From Tenrec ecaudatus (lineage: Eukaryota > Chordata > Mammalia > Afrosoricida > Tenrecidae): DNA of 64,000 nt. The translations under genes and the position numbers were made by a program. The stretch spans positions 144,184,025 to 144,248,024 of the forward strand of contig NC_134539.1 in the NCBI RefSeq assembly GCF_050624435.1, written 5' to 3'. The notes below the pieces were generated by a model. It had not been told where the DNA came from. It was given only the letters and a program-made list of their open reading frames with translations, and ran no database searches. This document shows positions 13,801 through 24,059 of this stretch, one piece after another (the first letter of the stretch is position 1; every line of letters begins with the position of its first letter).

Positions 13801-14876
13801 TGTTCTTTGTCAGTGGTTTGTTGTTGTTTTGTTGTCTGGTTGTATACTGTTGCTTTGTTTTCCTCTGTCTTGTTTTCGTGCATGTTAGTGTCTCCACAGG
13901 TCTGTCTGAATAGGACAGGCTGGATGAACTATCTGGAGGAAAAACAACGGGACCGACAGTTCTGGGGGGACTTGGGATAGGGGGAAGACGGGGGGTAAGA
14001 AAGTGGTGTTAACAAACACAGGGACAAGGGAACAACATGGGACTCAAAATGGTAGTGAGGGGGGAGTGGCAGGCCTGGTAGGGAATGATCAAGGGTAAGG
14101 TTACGTAAAGAAGAGGTATAGCTGTAGCCCAGGTGGGGACGGAGCATGGTAGTAGGGCAGGAGGAAAGTCAAGGGAGATGGAGGAAAGAGCTAAGAGTCA
14201 AAGGGCATTTATAGAGGTTTAGACAAAGACATGTACATGCAAATATGTATACGAGGATGGGGAAATCGATCTATGTGTCTATATTTACAGGTTTAGTATT
14301 AAGGTGGCGGAAGGACCTTGGGCCTCTACTCAAACACTCCCTCAATGCAAGAATACTTTCTTTTATTAAATTGGAACTCTACGATGCTCACCCTCCCGAC
14401 ACAACTGCTGAAGCCAAAGTGGGTGAACAAGTAAATGTGGTGAAGAAAGCTGATGGTGCCTGGCTATCAAAAGAGATAGTGTCTGGGGTCTTAAAGGCTT
14501 GAAGATAAACAAGCGGCCATCTAGCTCAGAAGCAACAACGCCCACATGGAAGAACACACCAGCCTGTGTGATCGAGTGGTCCCGAAGGGACCAGTTATCA
14601 GGCATCAAAGAACAAAAAATCATATCACTGGGTGCACACCTCCATGATACGATCGCCGAAGACAAACGGGTGCATAAGCAAATATGGCGAAGAAAGCTGA
14701 GGGTGCCTGGCTATCAAAAGAGATAGTGTCTGGGGTATTAAAAGCTTGAAGATGAACAAGAGGCTATCTAACTCAGAAGCAATAAAGCCCACATGGAAGA
14801 AGCACACCAGCCTGTGCGATCACAAGGTGCCAAAGGGACCAGGTATAAGGCATCATGCAAAAAAAAATATATATAT

Positions 14877-14925
<49 letters not shown>

Positions 14926-17900
14926 ATATTGAATGAAGGGGGAGGTGCAGAGTGGAGACCCAAAGCCCATTTGTTGGCCACTGGAGATGCCCTCACAGAG
15001 GGGTTTAGGAGAGGAGATGCGTCAGTCAGGGTGCGATGTAGTACCGATGAAGAACACAGCTTTCCCCCAGATCCTGGATGCTTCCTCCCCCCAACTACCA
15101 TGATCTGAATTCTACCTTGCAGGGCTGGATAGGGCAGAGGTTGTATACTGGTACATATGAGGGCTGGAGACACAGGGAATCCAGGGTGGATGATACCTTC
15201 AGGACCAAGGGTGTGAGGGGCGATGCTGGGAGAGTAGAGGGTGAGTGGGTTGGAAAGGGGGGACTGATTAAATGGATCCACATGTGACCTCCTCCCTGGG
15301 AGATGGACGGCAGAGAAGGGGGGGAAGGGAGACTCCGGATAGAGCAAGATATGACAAAATAACAATCTAAAAATTATCAAGGGCTCATGAGGGGGGGGGA
15401 GCGGGGAGGGGGGGGGGAAAGAGGACCTGATGCAAAGGGCTCAAGTAGAGAGCAAATGCTTTGAAAATGATTAGGGCAACGAATGTACGGATGTGCTTTA
15501 TACAATTGATGTATGTATATGTATGGATTGTGATAAGAGTTGTATGAGCCCCTAATAAAATGTAAAAAAAAAAAAAAAAAAGCTGTAACTAGCCCCCAAT
15601 AAAATGATTAAAAAACAAAAAAGATGGGGAAAAATCTGAGAGAAACACTAGTCTTAAAAAATACTGTAATTTTGGAAACCGAGCTGATTCCAGGAACCCA
15701 AGTGGAAGGTGAATTATGAGAATGACGAGTGCAACGAATGTATAAGGGTGCTTTGCTCAATTGATGTATGTACAGACTGTGATAAGAGCCTTATGAGCCC
15801 CAATAAAAAGATTTAAAAAAATACTGTAACTTTAATAGTGCAGGAATAGAAGATACTTACTTTTTCAGTAATGAAAAGTAAAATCGGGTGCTTAAATACC
15901 ATGAAGAGCTTTGTCCATCTAAAATCCATAAAAAGAAAATTGTAAAAATACCAACCCACCAGTTGGGAAAAACATGATGTTAATTGACTTTTTTTTTTTT
16001 AAGAGCTGGAGAGATGTTGAGCTGCTAAGCACAAGGTGAGCAGTTCAAAGCCATCGGACATTCCTTGGGAGAAAGACCGGCTTTCCACTCCTGTACAGAC
16101 GCAGTCTCAGAAACCCACAGGGTAGTTCTACTCTGTCCTACAGGGGCACTGAGGCAGAATTAACTCAATAATAATGAGCTTGAGTTTTCTGAGGAGAACA
16201 CTATCTGCTGCTTCTCACACTATGCCACAGGGAATTACCGTACACACTCGAGTAGAAGCCAACCCGAGTATCAGTGGAGGCACCTAACTGTACCACATTA
16301 AAAATGTGCTCAAACACTCGGCTTATACTCGAGTATATATGGTAGGTCTTTCTCTGGCAGATATATTCCTGGATTTACGGCAGAGCTTTCCAGAGGCTTA
16401 AAGTTGATAACGTTTGTTGCACACTTCCAAGACGGGAGTGAACATACAGATCTTCTGAAACACACTGAGGTCAGGCAGCGAAAAGGCCCACAGCTCAAGC
16501 TGCATGTCTGCAGCAGGGAGGCTGTTGAAACCCAGACTTGTTACTGAGGCCCGGCCCACCTCCGACCACCCCCCACCCCACGATGCCACATCCATCCAGG
16601 GCGCCCATCGGTCAGTGCAAGGTATACTCGACCATCACCTACATTGTTCCCTGCCCAACTGCAAGTCTTCCTTCCAGCTTAACTTCCCTTCCATCCTCCG
16701 AGTGAGTCACCTTCCCAGTTCTACTCGATGTCTGCAGACACGCTCACGGCCTCCTCAGAACATGCTCTTAGGGGAAATGCTCGTGGGCTTGGCCGGCAGA
16801 GTACTGGGGCAGGGACCCTGAGAGGCTGGACTTGGGGGACTGCCCACTTTGAATTCTAGTAGCATTCACGACCTAGATGGCAGGCTCGGGAGCAGGACTC
16901 AGCTGACCCCATGACTTCCTCAAACACCCCCCCCCCCCACCGAGGCTTTGGGGAAAAGTTATTTTGGCTAATGTCTTCTAAGTGGTTTCTAGTCCCATCG
17001 CTTGTGACGCATTTTTGAGACAAAACACTGAGAAGACAAAGACTGACATAAAAGGCCCTTGCAGGGCGTGTTCGTGCTGCGCCCCCCCCCCCCCCCCCGC
17101 AGTGTGGGGACTTACTTGATGGTCTCCCCCTCGGGGATCACGGTCTCAACAGTCTGCTGCGGCTCTGCCAGCAAGGCCTCCAAGCCCCGAACGGCACCGC
17201 TCGTGAACAGCACCAGCGGCTCAGTGCCTTGCACCGAATGGACCCTGAACACCTCGGCCGACAACTGTGAGGGCGAAAACATACGAGAAGGTGCAGTCTA
17301 AAACAGTCACCACCAGAAAAGAGAATAGGGACATCACGGAAGATTTAGTCCATCAAGTCGTCTTCACTTTGATGTAATTTTGCATTGCAATCCTATATAG
17401 TTCCAACACCAGGCCAAGAAAATAACACACTCACAAGGCTAACCTGTTCCTTCTCCCCTCTACTCTGTGCTGTCTCTGACATTAAGTCATTTTTATTAAT
17501 TTTAGGTTTATCCTTCCATGTGTTTCCCTCCAAAAAGCAAATATTTATCTGTATAATATTTCAAAAATAGTACACTTTTTAAAAGTTTTTCCCTTAACAA
17601 CATGTTGGAGGTCTTTATCAGAGCCCACATACCTTCCTCGTCACAGGTCTGATTTTTAAAGATATTAGACTTTTTATGGTGTTTAAGATTTTTTGAATTA
17701 AAACAAAGAAAGGATCTGATCTGTAAAACAATGACCGACAGTCAGAGCTATGGATTTGCATCTAGAACAATTCTCCCAGAAATTACAAGGATTAGTCCGT
17801 CTGTCAGATTCTGACACTCACTAAGCAAATCTACCGCCACCACCCACGGCTGAAGAAAATACCAACAATCCTAAGCAGATTTCAAACTCATTCACTCTTT

Positions 17901-20900
17901 TCCATGCAAGTGATACACACGTGTTTTGTGTAAACCCTCTCACGGTAGTTTCCTACATGTATGTGTAAATTATTTGTGTGCATGGTATATGTGAAAAAGC
18001 ACAACACACCACCTACGCTAAGTGCTTGATGCTGAGTACCACCACTGCGGCCCCCACCTCCCCCCTTCACAGCTGCCAAATGTCAATTTGGCTCATGACA
18101 GCCCCACGTGGTTCAGAGCAGAACTGCACGCCACCCCAAAGTGCCATCTTTTGGAATTCAGATAGCAGCATCGAACAGCCAACCTTGTCGCTTGGTTAGC
18201 AGCATAGAATTCAACCATCTGTGCCACCCAGGCCTCTAGACACTCAGTAAATTCCTCATAGGAAGCCAGTAAGGGGCTGAGATACAATTCCATTACTTCC
18301 ACAAGTGAGGATTTAATAAAATACTATCGCCAGGTTAAGTCATCTCTGAGTCTGATTTGTCTAGAGAAATGTACATGAAGTGCCAACAAGTCCCTGAAGC
18401 ACACAGATGTTCACTGAACGGCAGCTTTTCTTAGTTCATCTAATCTCCTCCTTTCACGGAGAGTTAAGTCCTGAAGTAGAAAAACTGGCTCTAACACTTT
18501 CAGTGCTGAAATGCAGGCTGGAACCTGGCCCCTCGAACCCAGGGGTGAGAGGTGCATAAAAAGGCAGCAAGCAAGAGTTAACAGCAGCTCTGGTGGTAGA
18601 TGAAGACCGATGGCCTCAAGTCCAAGAAGAGACACGGGGCCCTTTCCACGAGGCGCAGAAACCTCGGCGGCGCACAGGTCAGGCGGTGTGTCTGCAAGGA
18701 TCCAAGTCGTAAGGGTCCAGGAGGCAAAGATATTCTCTCTGAATTAGCACTACCGTGTGCTACTTCACGAAGTGCCAGTTATACTTAACATCAGGCTGTC
18801 AGAGGTGGAGGAACTTTCCAGAGACTCTCATGTCACAGGTAGGAAGTGAATGCCGTGCTTTAGGACATCAGTGGAAGAAAGGGCACAGCTAGGTGTCCCC
18901 CTCCAGCCCCCCGTGATTAGGCACCGCTTTGAAAGGGACAATGAAAAGGTGATCCCGCCTAGTCACGTGTAGGGTACAGTGAGGTTCAGTTGCTCCCGTA
19001 AGGGGCAGATCGCAGGCATCTAAAGTGGTGAAAATAACTTTAAACACAGCCTGCATTTCCTAATGCAGTAACTCAGGAATTGAGACACATCACTAAGCCG
19101 TATTGTAAAGAAATAGAACAAAGAACGTAGTATAATCTCTACGGTTACTTTCCCAGAGGCACAATGATAGAATATACATAACACATTATAAATGGTTTCA
19201 TCTCCCCAGTTAGTTAATAGACTGGGAAATTCAGACTTACTGTTGCTTTAAATACTTTATCCAAATTCACATCTTCATTATTCCATATCCTCAAAACCTT
19301 AAAATCAAAACATCACAGTCAGAAAGTATCCCGCCAATCACGTAAACATATACCAAGCAACATTTCCGTGCTGTGTCCCAAGGAACCCGTGTCCCACTGG
19401 TGCGGGTGGTCGGTGCCGTCCAGTCTGCTCGGACTTGAGGCGACCTCATGGGACAGGGTGGAACTGCCCACGGTGTGGCTTGTTCTTAGCTAAACTAGTT
19501 CTTCTCAGTGAAAGTGCACCCCGCAAGTTAAGTTCCGATTAAACTATGGCTACACAGTGTGTTGGTGAGTGACACTGGCGACAGTTTGCAGTGGGCCCCC
19601 TTTCTCGGCACTGCCACTCTGGTTGTTCTGCTCCCTGTGCCTTTGAGGAAATGCTGACATTCAGATTACCTTGTCAAGGAGCACTGCCCTCTCAGATGAC
19701 CCATGGTTTCCTAGGGGAGTAAGTGGCCAGGTTTTCCCACCCCACCCCTTCAAGAGCCACTGGGTGAGTTTGAACTGCCAGATTTTCAAGTGGCAGCCAG
19801 GTGCTGAAGCTTTGTGTCCCCGGGGCTCCTCATTCTCCATACGATAAGCAGGAACAGTGAACAAGCCAACGTCTGGCTTATGGAAGACCCACCTTGTTAT
19901 CATGGACAAGAATATACTCTCCAGTTTGAAAGTTGCACACAGCTGGACACGTTATAATTTGACCTTGCTTCACTGACCAGCTCCCCAAGGGCTTCTGATC
20001 AGAAACCTAATAAAAGGGAAGATTAGCATTTAATACACTGAAAGCGACTATAGACACGAAAAGCTTGTTCAATTTACAATCGAAGTAAAAGAAACCATTT
20101 TTAAAAATGGCATTTAACACATTTTAAAAATGAGAACTAAATCCTTAAAATAACAATAAAATAAAGTCCCTAAAATGAAGAGGGGGAGGAAACAAAAACC
20201 CCAACAAATTAACCAAACGCCACAAACAAGTAGCAAAATTTTAAATGGTTTCCACTTTGCCTTTGAAAGCCAAAATAATCACCAGCCTTTTGAATGAAGA
20301 GACACTTTGGTACAAAGCAGCTGGGATTGTGTCAGGTCTAATTAGCCCACATTTGTTTGTTTTTAAATCTGGGAATTGCATAACTGAAAACGCTAATGAC
20401 AGTTCCAGCAAAAGTCAACAGTATCATTTAATCAGGAAAGTCAAAACAGGCACCAGGAGGGGAACTGTTGCCAACTCCCCCCAGAACTTCAAAGTAGACT
20501 GGGTTCTTAAAGACTGGGCAAAAGACATCCAGAAGGTCAGATAAAACAACCACCTTCCACTGGCCTCTAAAAGCAATGCTCTTTGGAGAGTGTGCTGAGT
20601 CAGGTATTGTGCTGAGAAGGAGGGAGAGGTTCACGGATCCTGAGCCACTCAACTCCTGACTCCACAGCATGAATGAGAGCCACAAACCAAAGGCTGTAAA
20701 AGGGGGCCACAAAAGCAGGGCCCCGAGGAAAGGGCAGATGATGTGTATAGTGGGTGTTGGACGTCATCAAGTTGGTTCCAACTAAAACCGACCCTCTATG
20801 TAACAGAACAAAACAGTACCCAGTCCTGCACCATCCTCACAATCTGGGCTATGCGTGAGCTCCTGGTTGCAGCCACTGTGTCAATCCAAGCATGATGTCC

Positions 20901-21588
20901 TTCTCCAGGGACAGCTCCTGCTGGACAGCACGCCCAAAGGACCGAGAAGCCTCACTATCCTTGATTCTGAGGAGCATTCTGGCTGTCGACTACTTCTTCT
21001 TCCAGGCAAATGTTTCCAGTCCATGGTTTATTCAAATACCGTAATTCAAAGACATCAATCCTTCAGTCTTCTTTATTCACTGTCCGGTTTCCTCTGGCAT
21101 ACGAGGTAACTTGCACACCATGGCTTGGGGCAATTCCACCTTAGTCCTCAAAGTGACATCGTGGGCTTTAAAACACTTTCTTAGACTCCCCGCCCCCATC
21201 AGAGCAAACGCACCGGCTATCTTTCCCTCCGGAGCCTAGCCCACGTGCCCTCGGATGCTCAGTCCCACAGCTCGGAACCAAGCTTCCCTTCCAGGAAGAC
21301 GACCGGGTGGGATTCTGGTCCTCTTCAGCGACCCCGAGAGGCCAGGCCGGCTCTCTAGGCTCCCTGCCCTCCGAGTTTACAAAAACCCCGCGCCCACGGC
21401 GCCGCACTCCGAGAGGGGCAAGGACGCCCCGACACTACCGCTCTCACCTTATAGAGGATGACAGTCCTGCCACCGTCTGTCACCAGAAACTGATCGGCCT
21501 TGTCGCTCTGTTCCACGCCGAGGAGTCCGTCTGGCCCGGCGCCCAAGGGTACACCAGGCAACGTGAACGCCTCCTCCAGGGCTGCCAT
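1727..21588 (-). CDS. NOL11: Nucleolar protein 11 gene, exons 1-16 of an expected 18
   Basis: NOL11 is a nucleolar component of the t-UTP/UTP-A part of the small-subunit processome; it supports rDNA transcription and early pre-18S rRNA processing, with UTP4/cirhin as a known partner. Sixteen exons can be joined on the minus strand with canonical GT-AG borders and matching phases, giving 644 codons from ATG 21588 with no internal stop. The product aligns throughout with human NOL11 as I recall it (719 residues): an N-terminal beta-propeller-like half, then a low-complexity acidic linker and an alpha-helical C-terminal part. Human has 74 further residues in two exons. I could not find them between 1 and 1726, so they should lie off the left edge. 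The reading frame looks intact and functional. Exon 6 and the linker in exon 14 are the most diverged parts. PITPNC1 lies upstream in the same orientation, as in human. Confidence 0.96.
2164..2242 (-). CDS. NOL11: NOL11 exon 15
   Basis: 79 nt reading [20 protein letters not shown] then PAQHVT. The phase requires the acceptor ctaagcag at 2243-2250; the AG three bases upstream would break the frame. The donor is gtgagt. Confidence 0.94.
2632..2862 (-). CDS. NOL11: NOL11 exon 14 (acidic linker)
   Basis: 231 nt, codons 510-586 plus two bases, starting [17 protein letters not shown] and ending TPKRAAL. The acceptor is ggcttctag and the donor gtatcc. The middle is an acidic, poorly conserved linker of the same length class as human ([13 protein letters not shown] against EILQNGFNPEEDK). 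Confidence 0.93.
2959..3084 (-). CDS. NOL11: NOL11 exon 13
   Basis: 126 nt, codons to 509 plus two bases, reading [20 protein letters not shown], then [20 protein letters not shown]. The acceptor is tgtgtctcag and the donor gtcggt. It is strongly conserved. Confidence 0.95.
3178..3362 (-). CDS. NOL11: NOL11 exon 12
   Basis: 185 nt, codons 407-467 plus two bases, reading [20 protein letters not shown], then [20 protein letters not shown]. The acceptor is cccttacag and the donor gtcggg. It is the start of the conserved helical C-terminal part. Confidence 0.94.
3863..3937 (-). CDS. NOL11: NOL11 exon 11
   Basis: 75 nt in phase 0/0, codons 382-406, with anchors [18 protein letters not shown]. 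The acceptor is ccattgcag and the donor gtaagt. Confidence 0.92.
4183..4290 (+). repeat. (AC)n microsatellite with an internal duplication
   Basis: Interrupted AC arrays separated by a repeated unit, cgttccctttcacaactaac then actttataacac. The same unit also precedes the first array. Confidence 0.92.
4475..4563 (-). CDS. NOL11: NOL11 exon 10
   Basis: 89 nt, codons to 381, containing [20 protein letters not shown] and ending LPRRT. The acceptor is ttttcccag and the donor gtaagc. HFVNWET-Q-CGL is the conserved anchor. Confidence 0.92.
5006..5129 (-). CDS. NOL11: NOL11 exon 9
   Basis: 124 nt, codons 311-351 plus one base, starting [20 protein letters not shown] and ending [12 protein letters not shown]. 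The acceptor is cctctgcag and the donor gtaggc. It is near-identical to human apart from conservative changes. Confidence 0.95.
5238..5402 (+). repeat. AfroSINE
   Basis: Forward copy: gccctggtggctacgaatta, aaggtcagcagtgtgaaacc, cccacaggggcatttctacc and the remains of the cgactcggagttg tail. In NOL11 intron 8. Confidence 0.88.
7928..8112 (-). repeat. AfroSINE
   Basis: gtgctgccatcgagtcagcg at the tail and aaaacgtaaccactgtgcca at the head, with a deleted, rearranged middle (a duplicated gagccgagggggcag). Confidence 0.8.
8668..8744 (-). CDS. NOL11: NOL11 exon 8
   Basis: 77 nt, completing codon 285 (Asp) and reading [18 protein letters not shown] then PQGTSGQ. The acceptor is tctttacag and the donor gtgagt. 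Confidence 0.95.
10956..11144 (-). CDS. NOL11: NOL11 exon 7
   Basis: 189 nt, codons 222-284 plus one base, containing [20 protein letters not shown], then [20 protein letters not shown]. The acceptor is tttccaacag and the donor gtaagg. It matches the human segment containing ETLIPIRPADPEKN closely. Confidence 0.95.
11715..11885 (-). repeat. AfroSINE (old)
   Basis: actgccatcaagtccaatcc at one end and gtacttaacccacagcatcc at the other, strongly diverged between. Confidence 0.5.
12892..13036 (-). CDS. NOL11: NOL11 exon 6 (diverged)
   Basis: 145 nt, codons 174-221 plus one base, starting [17 protein letters not shown] and ending with [15 protein letters not shown]. The acceptor is tttccgcag and the donor gtaaga. 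Both ends match human (YFAYV and ASVDRK-ISL), but the middle is strongly changed and GC-rich. Phase and length are preserved, so I read this as fast evolution in a surface loop rather than damage. Confidence 0.9.
13250..15575 (+). repeat. Composite interspersed repeat, about 2.3 kb, poly(A)-tailed
   Basis: It begins within unique NOL11 intron 5 sequence and ends in TGAGCCCCTAATAAAATG plus a poly(A) run. Pieces recur in the window: its 5' module at 55400-55770, its last 400 bp at 42890-43310, and shorter 3' ends elsewhere. Inside it lies a tandem pair of about 240 bp units (14392-14640 and 14641-14870), followed by an (AC)22 tract. No long intact frame was found. The A-tail and dispersed 3' ends indicate spread by retrotransposition. 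I cannot assign a library name. Confidence 0.75.
14881..14924 (+). repeat. (AC)22 microsatellite
   Basis: Pure dinucleotide tract inside the composite repeat, preceded by an A/T run. Confidence 0.97.
15700..15822 (+). repeat. 3' end of the composite repeat family
   Basis: Matches the terminal segment (tcaattgatgtatgtacaga, then tgagccccaataaaaa). It is diverged from the larger copy that ends 125 bp earlier. Confidence 0.7.
15861..15918 (-). CDS. NOL11: NOL11 exon 5
   Basis: 58 nt. The first base completes Lys154, then [19 protein letters not shown] follows. The acceptor is ggattttag and the donor gtaagt. The human counterpart reads WTKFFVVFRHPVLIFITEK. Confidence 0.94.
16003..16150 (+). repeat. 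AfroSINE
   Basis: ggtgagcagttcaaagccat, gggagaaagaccggctttcc, then tcagaaacccacagggtagt and tctactctgtcctacagggg. Confidence 0.85.
16236..16344. mobile_element. MITE with CTCGAGTATAAGCC-type inverted repeats
   Basis: About 109 bp. The left end TACCGTACACACTCGAGTAG and the reverse complement of the right end, TACCATATATACTCGAGTAT, form imperfect inverted repeats of about 27 bp. There is no coding capacity. I cannot name the superfamily; a TA-target Tc1/mariner-type MITE is plausible. It lies in NOL11 intron 4. Confidence 0.65.
17116..17264 (-). CDS. NOL11: NOL11 exon 4
   Basis: 149 nt, codons 105-153 plus two bases of Lys154, starting [20 protein letters not shown] and containing [15 protein letters not shown]. 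The acceptor is ccctcacag and the donor gtaagt. Its base composition is much GC-richer than exons 2, 3 and 5, with changes clustered towards the 3' end (VIPEGETIK against VISDEEVIK in human). Confidence 0.93.
18085..18235 (-). repeat. AfroSINE (old)
   Basis: Head gaattcaaccatctgtgcca then cccaggcctct, with a diverged body of tagcagcatcgaacagccaa. Confidence 0.6.
19241..19297 (-). CDS. NOL11: NOL11 exon 3
   Basis: 57 nt, codons 86-104, reading [19 protein letters not shown] and identical to human as I recall it. The acceptor is gattttaag and the donor gtaagt. It contains a WD-like LRIW strand. Confidence 0.95.
19893..20006 (-). CDS. NOL11: NOL11 exon 2
   Basis: 114 nt in phase 0/0, codons 48-85, reading [16 protein letters not shown] to YILVHDNK. 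The acceptor is tttattag and the donor gtgggt. It forms part of the N-terminal propeller-like region and is almost identical to human. Confidence 0.95.
20752..21175 (-). mobile_element. RTE-clade LINE 3' fragment
   Basis: The reverse complement carries the RTE segment around aagcatgatgtccttctcca and attcactgtccggtttcctc, ending near ccttagtcctcaaagtgaca. It is immediately upstream of the NOL11 promoter. Confidence 0.65.
21448..21588 (-). CDS. NOL11: NOL11 coding exon 1
   Basis: Codons 1-47, from [10 protein letters not shown] to VILYK, followed by donor gtgagag. The segment [15 protein letters not shown] is nearly identical to human. An upstream in-frame ATG at 21735 exists, but its leader does not resemble NOL11, so ATG 21588 is the start. 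The start sits in AAAGATGGCAGCC, a good Kozak context that also resembles a YY1 site. Confidence 0.96.
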
Positions 21589-21589
21589 C

Positions 21590-21850
21590 TTTGGCAAACC
21601 GAAGGGACGCCGAGCATCCTTCCCGGCAGGCCCCGCGCATCCTCTCGCGAGAACACGTGGGCCCGTTAGGGGCGGGCACGGGCTAAATGAGAAGTGCGCT
21701 GTCAGCCTGCGACCCCTGGCGGGCGGAGGAGGCAAGTGGCGCGGCTGGAAACGTCGATGGGCGGGGTCTGGAGCGGGGGCGTGTTCAGGCCGCGCCTCCC
21801 CGCGAGTCCCGGATGTGCTCCTTTTTGTGGCGGGGTGGGGTGCTCTTTTC
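21590..21850 (-). promoter_or_regulatory. NOL11: NOL11 CpG-island promoter
   Basis: This GC- and CpG-rich block lies just upstream of the start codon. It contains the palindrome TCTCGCGAGA at 21643-21652, an element of many TATA-less housekeeping promoters, and a CACGTG E-box at 21654-21659, the MYC-type site usual in ribosome-biogenesis genes. A YY1-like element overlaps the ATG at 21581-21594. There is no TATA box at a sensible distance. The transcription start is therefore probably within about 60 bp upstream of the ATG; this is inferred, not seen. Confidence 0.8.
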
Positions 21851-22186
21851 TCTACTGCGCCGAATCGAGTGAGTCCGATCTACCCCTTAATGAACGTGGG
21901 GCTTGGGAAGTGGCTGAATGGAAGCTACAGTTGAAGATCATACCTTAAGTTTTCTAGGAATTCCTACTATGGCTTCGTGGGGCAGTGCCAAAATTTTTCG
22001 GTTTTTTCTTCTTAGGATAACAGGTTTTTCTGGGAGTGGGTCTGACTCACAGCAGCCACCCGATATGTTCCAGAGTACAGTTGAACTCTATAGGATTTTC
22101 CATGGCTTCCCACCCCACCCCGTCCCCCACAGGAGACCGCCAGGCCTTTCTTTTGAGGCGCCTCTGGGTGGGCTCAATGTAAGGAA

Positions 22187-22645
22187 GACCAGTATCTGCA
22201 CAACTGGACCATAGAAAAGGTTGAAGTCGGCAAGGATTTCGTCTTGCTTGGATCCAAAGTCAATGCTCACGGAAGCAGCAGTCAAGAGATCACAAGACTT
22301 TACTGCCTGCAAGGAGGTGAGTTTGAGGACTGAGGTGCGCCTGACCCAAGCCAGGCATTTTCCATTGCGTCGTCTGCATGTGAAAGTTGGACATGCAGCA
22401 GGGAAGACCGTGGAAGAAGGGATGCATTTCAGATGTGTTGGTGCAGATGAGTCAAAGTAGCACTCCTTAGAAGCAAGGAGGGCAAGACTTTGTCTTCTAA
22501 ACTTTGGACATCTTGTCGGGAGAGATCAATCCCTGGAGAAGGACATCGTGTTTGGTAAAGTGGAGGGGTGGCAACAAAGAGGAAGGCCCTCAAATAGATG
22601 GATTGACCCAGGGGCTGCATCGATAGACTCAGACATAGGAAACCC
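22187..22645 (+). mobile_element. RTE-clade LINE fragment
   Basis: Parallels the 59830-60330 part of the larger RTE copy (gatttcgtcttgcttggatc, then catgtgaaagttggacatg, then ggagaaggacatcgtgtttg). It is truncated at both ends and frameshifted. Confidence 0.75.
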
Positions 22646-22854
22646 TACATCATTGGTTTTAAAACCCTACACCATTGTTCCATTCGGTTGTGCGTGAGGT
22701 CGCTATCGGTGGTACTGAACACCACCAACAACTGGCTGGACTCGAACTTTCAACCTTTCAGTTACCAGCAGAGCTCATTAACGGTTGGCACCATCCAGGG
22801 ACTTTATCCTCAGATACACCCTCATTAAAGGTCTCTCTCTCTCTCTACCCTGCA

Positions 22855-23015
22855 ATCACTTCCTCTTAGTCACCCTACAGGGTAGAACTGCCCCTGTGTG
22901 TTTCTGAGACTGTAACTCTTTATGGAAGTAGAAAGCTCATGGGTTGGCTGGTGGTTTCGAACTGCTAACCTAGAGGATCACAGTCTTACATGTTATGACT
23001 GCACTACCAGGGCTT
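22855..23015 (-). repeat. AfroSINE
   Basis: accctacagggtagaactgc, tctgagactgtaactcttta, then tggtggtttcgaactgctaa and gactgcactaccagggcttc. Confidence 0.88.
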
Positions 23016-24059
23016 CCTCATGAAAGTGCCGTGCTAAGTGAAATGCCTAATTTGCCCAGCATTGCAGACCCCACACAAAGAGCTCTTTCTTTTTTTTTTT
23101 TATTATTTTTTTTATGGCCCTCAGGTCCCGGGCTCTGCCACCGCCTCCCCTTGTCTCAGCACCAGCAGCAAGGTCTCTGCCAGTGAAAGAGAAATTCAGA
23201 CTGATCAAACGCAGGTGAAGGCCCTCGGGACACTTTTTTGGCAAGGCTTACTTTCCAGGAGGTAATTGTACATCTAAGATCTGGAAGATAAAACGAATCA
23301 TGTAAAAACTACAAATAAGTGCAATTGCTCACGTTCCTAGGGAGACACTATCTAAACAAACTGAAATGAAGTGGACGATGAATACTTCCACTTCAGTTTA
23401 GGTCAAGCCTCCACATGGGTAGTTTGGGGCTTTTAACTTTTCTTGTGGATTAGGGTACGGCTTATGGAGCAGCTCCTCCGTTCTACATACATGTTTGTGT
23501 CAGCTCCGCCATTGCCTGCCCTGGATTGACCAGAGCGCATCATCCCACTCCTTCCCTGTGGTTCCTGTTCCATATTCCCCCTCCATGTTGAACCCTCTGA
23601 ACTTGTCCCTGGGTACAGGCTGCCTGTGGATCTGAAAGAGTCGATTATTCTAGCACGGGGATACATTCAGTTAAGGCCTGAAGGGTTACTGAGAGTCAGA
23701 GTTCTGGGGTCCCATCAGTCTCTATCCAACCAGAAACCCCTGGTCTTTCTTATGAATTTGAGTTCGGTTCCACATTTTTCCCTCTTATCTCTGCATGGCC
23801 TTGTAATGTGAGCCCTCTTGGAGCACTGAGCCCGGGGCTACTAGATACCATCTGGTTCTTCTGGTCTCCGGATTCTGGAGGCTAAGGTTCATGGGATCCA
23901 TTCGTTTCTTGGACTAAGTATTACCACGTCTTGATTTTCATCATCTGATTACCTCGGGATGGGGCGAGACCAATTGTTGCATCTTAGATGGCTGCTTGCT
24001 CGCGTTCACAATTCCAGTCGCTGCTCACCGCAGCGGGGCTAGTTTCTGACTGTTGGTAT

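Noticed and set aside
14881-15108. Frame with a poly-His/Thr run
   Set aside because: It is translation of the AC microsatellite and surrounding repeat.
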